The notes beneath the pieces are model-generated. The model worked only from the letters and a program-made list of their open reading frames with translations. It was not told where the DNA came from and ran no database searches. This document shows positions 1 through 5,687 of a stretch of 6,424 nt of DNA, in pieces. The translations under genes were made by a program, and so were the position numbers. Origin of the DNA: an uncultured Coriobacteriaceae bacterium (GTDB taxonomy: Bacteria; Actinomycetota; Coriobacteriia; Coriobacteriales; Eggerthellaceae); the NCBI GenBank assembly GCA_902767025.1, contig CACXFZ010000132.1, positions 1-6,424 of the forward strand, read 5' to 3'. Each line of letters opens with the position of its first letter. The first letter of the stretch is position 1.

Positions 1-41
1 ACTAAGAGTCCATCAACACGTTTTGTCCGCTAACCCGTTCA

Positions 42-72
42 TTTGCGGTGTACGCTTGCCGGACACCGCAAA
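42..72. repeat. Perfect 10-bp inverted repeat (hairpin 1)
   Basis: TTTGCGGTGT at 42-51 is the exact reverse complement of ACACCGCAAA at 63-72, with an 11-nt loop. It could be a stem-loop ending an upstream transcript or a protein-binding site. There is no T run after it, so a classic intrinsic terminator is not supported on the + strand. Confidence 0.7.
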
Positions 73-80
73 CAGCGTGC

Positions 81-111
81 GTCAAGGCCGAAGGGCGGAG
101 CGTGCCTTGAC
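81..111. repeat. Perfect 8-bp inverted repeat (hairpin 2)
   Basis: GTCAAGGC at 81-88 pairs exactly with GCCTTGAC at 104-111 around a 15-nt loop. It begins 9 nt after hairpin 1 and spans the same 31 nt, so the two form a tandem hairpin pair. Function is unknown; termination, RNA processing or a structured small RNA are all possible. Confidence 0.55.
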
Positions 112-189
112 ACCCGCTAAATCCTGTCAACCCGACCCACAATCCTGCAGTTCGGAAGCGACTCAACCTTGTTCGTCATTGAATCGCCT

Positions 190-227
190 CATGCAAATTC
201 AGGGGCATTCTGCCCTGAAATCGCATG
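190..227. repeat. Imperfect palindrome, 15-nt arms
   Basis: CATGCAAATTCAGGG at 190-204 pairs with the arm at 213-227 at 13 of 15 positions (mismatches at 195/222 and 197/220). The inner seven base pairs are perfect, and the loop is 8 nt. It lies just upstream of the larger palindrome at 252-321. This could be an operator or a structured RNA element; no regulator can be named. Confidence 0.6.
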
Positions 228-251
228 CTATGCACGTCGTTTGGGCTCGAA

Positions 252-321
252 TGGCACGAAAACGCACGGTATGCACGCGCCCAAATCCCGAAACACGTGC
301 ATACCGTGTGATTTCGTGGCA
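252..321. promoter_or_regulatory. Long imperfect palindrome, possible operator or RNA stem
   Basis: A perfect 13-bp core, CACGGTATGCACG at 265-277 against its reverse complement at 296-308, is flanked by a second perfect 7-bp block (255-261 with 312-318) and by further pairs at 263/310, 253/320 and 252/321. The loop is 18 nt (278-295). The core octamer TATGCACG also occurs as a direct copy at 229-236, 41 bp upstream of the copy at 270-277. CACG or CGTG boxes start at 255, 265, 274, 294/296, 305 and 315, close to helical spacing. This is far more symmetry than expected by chance, and suggests a site for a dimeric or multimeric DNA-binding protein or a strong RNA hairpin. It lies about 265 bp before echA, so it might equally serve an upstream gene outside the window. 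Confidence 0.55.
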
Positions 322-365
322 CGCTGGCTCGGATTCTTCATGAGGGGCGTGATGTGAAGCTCCAT

Positions 366-376
366 GTATCAGATAC
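366..376. repeat. Short palindrome GTATC-A-GATAC
   Basis: Two perfect 5-bp arms flank a single central base, 5 nt upstream of the GTGTTCAC tandem repeat. It is possibly part of a regulator site. It is too short to be sure of anything alone. Confidence 0.35.
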
Positions 377-381
377 GAGAA

Positions 382-397
382 GTGTTCACGTGTTCAC
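382..397. repeat. 8-bp tandem direct repeat GTGTTCAC x2
   Basis: GTGTTCAC occurs twice with no gap (382-389, 390-397), and the junction creates the palindrome CACGTG at 387-392. It lies about 60 bp upstream of the candidate promoter, a plausible place for an activator site of the ech operon. No regulator family can be assigned from the sequence. Confidence 0.45.
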
Positions 398-446
398 CAT
401 GAATTAGGACCTTCACGGCCCGTGGGCTACCGCTCGACGTAACCTA

Positions 447-475
447 TGGAACACGCTGTTGACTTCTCGTATAGT
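447..475 (+). promoter_or_regulatory. Weak sigma70-like promoter candidate for ech operon
   Basis: TATAGT at 470-475 matches the -10 consensus at five of six positions. A poor -35 (TGGAAC, 447-452, three of six) lies 17 bp upstream. Transcription would start near 482, just before the leader hairpin at 489-515, giving a leader of about 105 nt. A good -35 hexamer, TTGACT, sits at 459-464 but is only 5 bp from TATAGT and has no matching -10 at 16-18 bp. A weak -35 would fit an activated promoter. The call rests on hexamer matching only. Confidence 0.3.
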
Positions 476-488
476 GATAGCCGCAGAT

Positions 489-515
489 GCAGCACCCATG
501 GAGGAGAGGTGCTGC
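489..515 (+). promoter_or_regulatory. Leader hairpin with Shine-Dalgarno-like loop
   Basis: GCAGCACC (489-496) pairs perfectly with GGTGCTGC (508-515); the 11-nt loop contains GGAGGAG (500-506), a strong ribosome-binding-like sequence. A second small stem, TTGCC-ATTA-GGCAA (518-531), follows directly. Two very short open frames start here (498-527 and 509-562). The element sits between the candidate promoter and echA, so it could act in translation or attenuation control. That role is inferred from position and pairing only. Confidence 0.4.
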
Positions 516-573
516 GCTTGCCATTAGGCAAAATGGTGGCGCATGCCGCCGTTTTCATGTAGGAACAAGCTTG

Positions 574-580
574 AGAGGTG
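574..580 (+). promoter_or_regulatory. Ribosome binding site of echA
   Basis: AGAGGTG at 574-580 lies 6 nt before the GTG at 587. This favours 587 as the start over the in-frame GTG at 578, which is itself part of this site and has only AGGAA at 561-565 upstream, too far away. Confidence 0.6.
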
Positions 581-586
581 GAAGAA

Positions 587-2515
587 GTGGCTTTGATCGC
601 ATTTCTCATCGTGTTCCCGCTTGTCGCAGGCCTTGTGCTGTTCGTTGTGAACAACAACCAGGCACGCAACGCGATCGTAGTGGGGGCAGCGACGATAACG
701 GGCGTGGCATCCGTTGCCATGGCCTTTATCAACCTTCGATCGGGTCCCACGTACTTCGAGTTCAGTTCGGTGGTGGTGGACTACATCTGCCTGGCCATCA
801 CGCTGCTCATCGGTGCGGTGATCATCGGTTACGCCGTGAAGTACAAGCACGTGTTCGCCGGCGTGCTCGGCGTCGTGCAGCTCGTTGCCTCGGTCGTGTT
901 CGAGCTCGTGTTCGCACACGGCGTCCATGTGGCAAACGGCCTGTACTTCGATTCGCTGTCGCTGATCATGGCGCTGATCATCGGAACCGTCGGCTCCGGC
1001 ATCTGCGTCTACGCGATCGGCTACATGGAAGACTTCCAGAAGCACGCCGAGGACGAAAAGGACCGTCGTCCCTTCTTCTTCGGCATCATGTTCGTGTTCC
1101 TGTCCGCGATGTTCGTCATCGTGTTCTCCGACAACATGTCCTGGCTGTTCACTGGATGGGAAGTCACCACGCTGTGCTCGTTCCTGCTAATCGGCTACAC
1201 GCGCACCGAAGAGGCCATCGCCAACGCGTTCAGGCAGATCATCATGAACATCGCCGGCGGCATCGGCTTCGTGGGCGCGCTCTACTTCTGCGTGCTGGGC
1301 ATGCCCGAACCCACCCTGTCGCTGCATGACTTCATCGCCTGGGGCATCTCCAACCCCGAGGCCGTGGCGATACCGTTGGCCGCCCTGGCCTTCGCAGGCA
1401 TCACCAAGGCCGCTCAGATGCCCTTCCACACGTGGTTGCTCGGCGCCATGGTGGCACCCACGCCTACCAGCGCGCTGCTCCACAGCTCCACGATGGTCAA
1501 GGCCGGCGTCTTCCTGCTGGTGAAGCTGGCCCCCGTGTTCATGCTTTCGCTGTACCCGCAGATCATGGTCGTGCTCGTCGGCGGCATCACGTTCGCCCTG
1601 GCATCGTTCATGGCCATCAGCCAGTCCAACGCCAAGCGCGTGCTGGCCTACTCGACCATCGCCAACCTGGGCCTGATCGTGGCCTGCGCCGGCGTGGGCA
1701 CCCAGGAAGCCGTCTGGGCCGCCATCTTCCTGATCATCTTCCACGCCATCGCCAAGTCGCTGCTGTTCCTGTGCGTCGGCACCGCCGAGCACCACATCGG
1801 CAGCCGCAACATCGAGGACATGGACCTGCTCTTCGAGCGCATGCCGCGTCTGGCGCGCCTGATGATGCTCGGCATCATGGCCATGTTCATCGCGCCGTTC
1901 GGCATGCTCGTCTCCAAGTGGGCGACGCTGGTTTCCTTCGTCGAGACCAACCAGGTGGCGCTGATCATCCTGCTGGCGTTCGGCTCCGCCGCCACGTTCA
2001 TGTTCTGGGCGAAGTGGATGGGCAAGCTCGCCGGCATCGCCGGTTCGCCGGAAAACATCGAAACCACCGTGCATCGCAGCGAATGGGCCGCCACCTATCT
2101 GATGGCCGGCCTGCTGGCGGTGCACACGCTGCTCCTGCCGTTGGTGAGCAACTACTTCGTGATGCCCTACCTGCAGGGCGTGTACCAGACGCCCACGGCA
2201 ACCCTGGGCAACGACATCCTGTGGATCACCAGCATCCTGTCGGCCGTCGTCATCGTTGTGCTGTTCGGCGGTCTGGGACCCAACTTCAGGAAGGACACCC
2301 GCAAGGTGGACGTCTACCTGGCGGGCGTGAACGTGGACAACGACCGTCGCGCGTTCCAGAACGCCTTCTCGAAGCAGGAAGTGGCAAGCTCCAGGAACAT
2401 GTACCTGGACGGCCTGTTCGGCGAGACTAGCCTGCGCCCCATCGGAGAGATCTCGACCGCGCTGATCATCGTCGTCGGCTTTGCCATGTCGGTCTTTTCG
2501 TCCATAGGTCTGTAG
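587..2515 (+). CDS. echA: Ech hydrogenase subunit A, antiporter-like ion pump
   Basis: Polytopic membrane protein of 642 residues, homologous to NuoL of complex I and Mrp antiporter subunits; it moves H+ or Na+ across the membrane while the hydrogenase turns over. Almost the whole length is hydrophobic helices. Residues thought to carry ions in this family are present: E192 in the W-E-V-T-T-L motif after DNMSWLF, K274 in ITKAAQMPFHTW, H299 and K305 in HSSTMVKAG, and K390 in FHAIAKSLLF. A soluble segment (about 566-615) and a final helix (about 621-642) close the protein, and the length fits EchA. The GTG at 587 is chosen because AGAGGTG lies 6 nt upstream; a GTG at 578 would add three residues. 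First gene of the operon; echB follows after 16 nt. The family is certain; the transported ion cannot be read from the sequence. Confidence 0.93.
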   Translation: MALIAFLIVFPLVAGLVLFVVNNNQARNAIVVGAATITGVASVAMAFINLRSGPTYFEFSSVVVDYICLAITLLIGAVIIGYAVKYKHVFAGVLGVVQLVASVVFELVFAHGVHVANGLYFDSLSLIMALIIGTVGSGICVYAIGYMEDFQKHAEDEKDRRPFFFGIMFVFLSAMFVIVFSDNMSWLFTGWEVTTLCSFLLIGYTRTEEAIANAFRQIIMNIAGGIGFVGALYFCVLGMPEPTLSLHDFIAWGISNPEAVAIPLAALAFAGITKAAQMPFHTWLLGAMVAPTPTSALLHSSTMVKAGVFLLVKLAPVFMLSLYPQIMVVLVGGITFALASFMAISQSNAKRVLAYSTIANLGLIVACAGVGTQEAVWAAIFLIIFHAIAKSLLFLCVGTAEHHIGSRNIEDMDLLFERMPRLARLMMLGIMAMFIAPFGMLVSKWATLVSFVETNQVALIILLAFGSAATFMFWAKWMGKLAGIAGSPENIETTVHRSEWAATYLMAGLLAVHTLLLPLVSNYFVMPYLQGVYQTPTATLGNDILWITSILSAVVIVVLFGGLGPNFRKDTRKVDVYLAGVNVDNDRRAFQNAFSKQEVASSRNMYLDGLFGETSLRPIGEISTALIIVVGFAMSVFSSIGL

Positions 2516-2531
2516 AGGAAGGGGGATCGAA

Positions 2532-3419
2532 ATGGATAACGCCATCGTCACTTCGCTCGTTTCCGTTGTGATCGGAACCGTGTTCTTTGCAATCCTTGCC
2601 CCCATCGTCGGATGCCTGCTTGACGGCATCGACAGGAAGGTCAGCGCCCGCATGCAGGGCAGGGTGGGCCCGAACATCCTGCAGCCCTACTGGGACGTGC
2701 GCAAGCTGCTGCTCAAGGAGCGCGCCAGCGTCAACACCACCGAGGGCACCTACGTCAACGCGGCGCTGTTCTTCGCGCTGGTTGCCGGCGGCATCTTCTT
2801 CTCGGGCGGCAACTTCCTGCTCGTGGTGTTCGTGATCACGCTCTCGAGCCTGTTCTTCATCGTAGCCGCGTACTCCACGCGCTCTCCCTATGCCGAAATC
2901 GGCGCGAGCAGGGAAACGCTGCAGGTGATGAGCTACGAGCCCATGGTGCTGCTGACCTCGGTCGCGATGTTCATGATCGCCGGCACCTTCAACGTGTCGG
3001 GCCTGTTCACGATGAGCAGCCCGCTGATCTGCGGCGGCTGGGCCGTGTTCGCGGGCCTGCTGTTCGTGCTCACGATCAAGCTGCGCAAGAGCCCGTTCGA
3101 CATCTCCAGCAGCCATCATGCGCACCAGGAGATCGTCAAGGGCATCACCACCGAGATGAGCGGCCCCACGCTTGCCAAGGTCGAGATCATGCACTGGTGC
3201 GAAAACGTGCTGTTCCTGGGCTGGGTCGGCATGTTCTTCGTGTACGGCGGCCTGCCCTCGGTCCTGCTCGGCGTGCTCGTGGCGGTTGTCGTGTACTTCT
3301 TCGAGATCTGGATCGACAACAACTTCGCGCGTGTAAAGTGGCAGGCCATGCTCAAGTGGGCGTGGATCGTGGCCATCGTCGCAGGCGGATTGAACATAGC
3401 CGTATTGGCGTTCTTCTAA
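2532..3419 (+). CDS. echB: Ech hydrogenase subunit B, NuoH-like membrane subunit
   Basis: Integral membrane protein of 295 residues homologous to NuoH and HycD. It anchors the hydrophilic arm to the membrane and links redox chemistry to ion transport. Family motifs are intact: DRKVSARMQGRVGP (34-47) in the first cytoplasmic loop, SPYAEIGASRETLQVMSYEP in mid-protein, and KSPFD (186-190) followed by HHAHQEIVKGITTE (195-208), rich in the acidic and histidine residues lining the proposed ion path. About eight hydrophobic helices are visible. Translation starts at the ATG 6 nt after a GGGGG-type ribosome binding site (2521-2525), 16 nt after echA; echC follows after 13 nt. The SSSHHAHQE stretch resembles Ech more than complex I. 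Nothing appears truncated. Confidence 0.94.
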   Translation: MDNAIVTSLVSVVIGTVFFAILAPIVGCLLDGIDRKVSARMQGRVGPNILQPYWDVRKLLLKERASVNTTEGTYVNAALFFALVAGGIFFSGGNFLLVVFVITLSSLFFIVAAYSTRSPYAEIGASRETLQVMSYEPMVLLTSVAMFMIAGTFNVSGLFTMSSPLICGGWAVFAGLLFVLTIKLRKSPFDISSSHHAHQEIVKGITTEMSGPTLAKVEIMHWCENVLFLGWVGMFFVYGGLPSVLLGVLVAVVVYFFEIWIDNNFARVKWQAMLKWAWIVAIVAGGLNIAVLAFF

Positions 3420-3420
3420 G

Positions 3421-3426
3421 AAGGTG
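3421..3426 (+). promoter_or_regulatory. Ribosome binding site of echC
   Basis: AAGGTG lies 6 nt before the ATG at 3433. The in-frame GTG at 3424 is part of this site, so starting there would be an artefact that adds three residues. Confidence 0.55.
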
Positions 3427-3432
3427 AGGCAG

Positions 3433-3876
3433 ATGGGTTTCGCAAGCAAATCGCCTTGGGTTATTCATTACGATGCATCCAGCTGCAACGGCTGCGACAT
3501 CGAGGTCCTGGCTGCACTGTGCCCGGGATACGACGTCGAGCGGTTCGGCATCATCAACACGGGCAACCCGAAGCATGCAGACATCTTCCTGGTGACGGGA
3601 AGCGTGAACGAGCAGAACATCCGCGTCGTGCAGGAGATCTACAACCAGATGCTGGAGCCCAAGGTGGTTGTGGCATGCGGTTGCTGCGCATGCACCGGCG
3701 GCGTGTTCCACGATAGCTACAACGTGCTGGGCGGCGTCGACCAGGCCATTCCGGTGGACGTCTACGCGCCTGGCTGCGCCGTTCGTCCCGAGGCGATCAT
3801 CGATGCCGTGGTCGAAGGGCTCGCAGTGCTCGAGCAGAAGAGCGAAGCGCTGCAGCAGCAACGGAAGGGAGCATAG
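3433..3876 (+). CDS. echC: Ech hydrogenase small subunit, NuoB-like Fe-S protein
   Basis: Cytoplasmic small subunit of 147 residues homologous to NuoB. It holds the [4Fe-4S] cluster next to the NiFe site and passes electrons between EchE and EchF. Cluster ligands are readable: C18 and C21 in SSCNGCDIE, C85 in CCACTGG, and C115 in the APGCAVRPE motif. The region around the third ligand has extra cysteines (C82, C84, C87), and C30 is another. Only this single cluster is expected, since the short Ech-type small subunit lacks the medial and distal cluster domain of periplasmic hydrogenases. The ATG at 3433 is chosen for its AAGGTG site. The last 15 residues are polar and Gln/Lys-rich. echD begins 4 nt after the stop, which suggests translational coupling. 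Confidence 0.94.
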   Translation: MGFASKSPWVIHYDASSCNGCDIEVLAALCPGYDVERFGIINTGNPKHADIFLVTGSVNEQNIRVVQEIYNQMLEPKVVVACGCCACTGGVFHDSYNVLGGVDQAIPVDVYAPGCAVRPEAIIDAVVEGLAVLEQKSEALQQQRKGA

Positions 3877-3880
3877 AGCC

Positions 3881-4570
3881 ATGGGTCACAACAGGACGTT
3901 TCAAGACGTTGCCGTAGAGGATCTGCTCGACCTTGCCACCAAGCTCGACAAGGACGGGTGGCGTGCCGTGCAGGTGCTGTGCACGTCGACCGACAACGGC
4001 ATCGATCTGACCTATTCGTTCGCACGCGACGAAGACCTGGCCAACTACCAGGTGCGCGGCGTGACGAAGGACACCCAGGTGCCGTCGCTGCAGGGCATGT
4101 TCCTGGGCCTGTTCCCGTTCGAGAACGAGGCAAAGGACCTGTTCGGCGTGAACATAACCGGCATGGTGCTCGACTTCGCAGGCGAGTTCTACCAGACCAG
4201 CATGAGCGAGCCGATGACCATCCTGAGCCCCGAGGCCAAGGCCCGCAAGGACAAGGCCGCCAAGGCAGCAGCCGCGAAGGCTGCCAAGGAGTCGAAGGAG
4301 CCCAAGGACGGCGCGGGTGGCGCGCTGACCGAAGAGGAGATCGAAGCGAAGGTCGCCGGCCTTCCCCCCGAAAAGGCCGAGAAGCTGCGCACCGCGCTGC
4401 GTGCCAAGGCCCAGAAGGCCGGAAAGCCCGCCGAGAAGCCGGCTCCCAAGGCGATGACCGAAGAGGAAATCGAGGCCAAGGTGGCCGGACTGCCGCCCGA
4501 GAAGGCCGAAAAGCTGCGTGCGGCACTGCTGGCCAAGGCCAAGCAGGCAAGCGAAGAGCAACAAGCATAG
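3881..4570 (+). CDS. echD: Ech hydrogenase subunit D, NuoC-like, with repeat tail
   Basis: Subunit of 229 residues. Residues 1 to about 120 form a NuoC-like (30-kDa subunit) domain that bridges the small and large subunits; the family signature appears as FPFENEAKDLFG (78-89). This domain alone matches the length usual for EchD. It is followed by an unusual tail of about 110 residues rich in Ala, Lys and Glu: a Lys/Ala segment (about 121-147), then two nearly identical 28-residue repeats (150-177 and 193-220) joined by a Lys/Pro/Ala linker. The repeats look like pairs of short amphipathic helices (TEEEIEAKVAGL, then PPEKAEKLR). The tail has no cysteines, so it does not carry electrons; binding to a partner, a membrane surface or another subunit is possible but unproven. 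The ATG at 3881 has GGAAGGGAG 9 nt upstream. The core call is firm; the function of the tail is unknown. Confidence 0.88.
   Translation: MGHNRTFQDVAVEDLLDLATKLDKDGWRAVQVLCTSTDNGIDLTYSFARDEDLANYQVRGVTKDTQVPSLQGMFLGLFPFENEAKDLFGVNITGMVLDFAGEFYQTSMSEPMTILSPEAKARKDKAAKAAAAKAAKESKEPKDGAGGALTEEEIEAKVAGLPPEKAEKLRTALRAKAQKAGKPAEKPAPKAMTEEEIEAKVAGLPPEKAEKLRAALLAKAKQASEEQQA
4328..4540 (+). repeat. Tandem 28-codon repeat inside echD
   Basis: Copies at 4328-4411 and 4457-4540 start 129 nt (43 codons) apart. The encoded repeats differ at only two of 28 residues (T to A and R to L), yet 11 further codons differ synonymously and 15 are unchanged. The duplication is therefore not recent, and its amino-acid sequence seems to be kept by selection. 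Confidence 0.85.
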
Positions 4571-4592
4571 TGGTACAGGAAGAGATGATCAT

Positions 4593-5681
4593 ATGAGCCA
4601 GCACACCGTCATACCTTTCGGCCCGCAGCATCCTGTGCTGCCGGAGCCGTTGCACCTGGACTTGGTAGTCGACGACGAGCGCGTCATCGAAGCCGTGCCC
4701 CAGATCGGGTTCATCCACCGCGGTCTGGAGCGCATGACGCAGACGCACGACTACAACCAGTTCATCTACATCGCGGAGCGCATCTGCGGCATCTGCGCGT
4801 TCGGCCACAGCCTGGGCTACGCCGAGACCATCGAATCGCTGCTGGGTGTGGAGATCCCGCCGCGTGCCGAGTACCTGCGCGTGATCCTGCACGAGCTTTC
4901 CCGTATGCATTCCCACATCCTGTGGCTGGGCCTTGCAGCCGACGCGTTCGGGCACGAGGCGCTGTTCATGCACTGCTGGCGCCTGCGCGAGCGCATTCTG
5001 GACGTCTTCGAGGCCACCACGGGCGGGCGCGTCATCCTTTCCGCCGTCATCGTCGGCGGCATGGTGCGCGACCAGGATGCGGCGATGCTCCAGATGATCA
5101 AGGACACGATCGTCGGCATCAAGGACGAGTACGGCCAGCTGGTGAACACGTTCGTGAACGACTCGTCGATCCGCAGCAGGCTCGACGGCATCGGCTACAT
5201 CAGCAAGGAAGACGCCATGCGCTACGGCATGGTGGGCCCGTTCGCCCGTGCCAGCAACGTCAACAACGACGTGCGCTGCCTGGGCAAGGGCGGCTACGGC
5301 AAGCTGAGCACGTTCGACCCGATCATGGACACGTCGGGCGACTGCTTCGGCCGCGCGAAGGTGCGCGCACTGGAGGTCCTGCAGTCCGCCGACATCATCG
5401 AGGAGATGATCGACACTATCCCCGGCGGGGAAGTGGCCATCCCGGTCAAGCACGCCCCCGAGCCCGGCGCCCAGGCGTGCAACACGCTCGAGCAGCCGCG
5501 CGGCGAATGCTACTACTACGCGCTGAGCAACGGCACCAAGTACCTGGAGCGCATGCGCATGCGCACGCCCACCAGCGTGAACCTGGCCGGCATGGCGATG
5601 GCGCTCAAGGGCTGCGACCTTGCCGACGTGAACATGATCGTGTTGACCATCGACCCCTGCATCAGCTGCACGGAAAGGTAG
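4593..5681 (+). CDS. echE: Ech [NiFe]-hydrogenase large (catalytic) subunit
   Basis: Catalytic subunit of 362 residues, homologous to HycE and NuoD. It holds the NiFe(CN)2CO centre and interconverts H+ and H2 on the cytoplasmic side. Both nickel-binding motifs are intact: ERICGICAFGH with C65, C68 and H72, and DPCISCTER with C356 and C359 at the extreme C-terminus. Complex I NuoD lacks these cysteines, so this is a true hydrogenase. The N-terminal GPQHPVLPEP and GFIHRGLERM are typical of group 4. The protein stops three residues after the last cysteine, so there is no C-terminal peptide for a maturation protease to remove, as reported for Ech and CooH enzymes. The ATG at 4593 follows AGGAAGAG at a suitable distance, 22 nt after echD; echF starts 6 nt downstream. 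Maturation would need HypA-F proteins encoded elsewhere. Confidence 0.96.
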   Translation: MSQHTVIPFGPQHPVLPEPLHLDLVVDDERVIEAVPQIGFIHRGLERMTQTHDYNQFIYIAERICGICAFGHSLGYAETIESLLGVEIPPRAEYLRVILHELSRMHSHILWLGLAADAFGHEALFMHCWRLRERILDVFEATTGGRVILSAVIVGGMVRDQDAAMLQMIKDTIVGIKDEYGQLVNTFVNDSSIRSRLDGIGYISKEDAMRYGMVGPFARASNVNNDVRCLGKGGYGKLSTFDPIMDTSGDCFGRAKVRALEVLQSADIIEEMIDTIPGGEVAIPVKHAPEPGAQACNTLEQPRGECYYYALSNGTKYLERMRMRTPTSVNLAGMAMALKGCDLADVNMIVLTIDPCISCTER

Positions 5682-5687
5682 GAACGA

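Larger units (their letters stand above)
1..586. other. Non-coding upstream region rich in inverted repeats
   Basis: No convincing gene is seen here. Open frames at 23-343 and 169-357 lack a ribosome binding site, run through the palindromes and resemble no family I know. The stretch is visibly poorer in G+C than the operon. It holds a series of inverted and direct repeats (listed separately), a weak promoter and the leader of the echA transcript. No tRNA or known riboswitch pattern was recognised. The first 40 bases could belong to the end of an upstream transcript, but nothing there proves it. Confidence 0.7.

Noticed and set aside
107..112. TTGACA, a perfect -35 hexamer
   Set aside because: No -10-like hexamer lies 16-18 bp downstream, and it forms one arm of hairpin 2.
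23..357. Open frames of 106 and 62 codons in the upstream region
   Set aside because: No ribosome binding site or family resemblance, and both run through the palindromic elements.
459..475. TTGACT and TATAGT read as one promoter
   Set aside because: The two hexamers are only 5 bp apart, too close to be used together. TATAGT is kept with a weaker upstream -35 instead.
1432..2430. 332-codon open frame on the + strand in another frame of echA
   Set aside because: Arg/His/Gly-rich translation with no motif; echA in the overlapping frame has all family residues.
1187..2677. 496-codon open frame on the - strand across echA
   Set aside because: Very rich in His, Gln, Asp and Arg, typical of the antisense of high-G+C membrane genes. 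It has no ribosome binding site or family match, while echA on the + strand is certain.
5549..5567. Short GCGCAT repeats in echE
   Set aside because: They encode the ERMRMRTP segment and are explained by coding sequence and codon bias.
4593..5681. Possibility that the operon is a complex I fragment or an Ehr-type relative without hydrogenase activity
   Set aside because: Both CxxC nickel motifs are intact in the large subunit, which complex I NuoD and the cofactor-less relatives lack.
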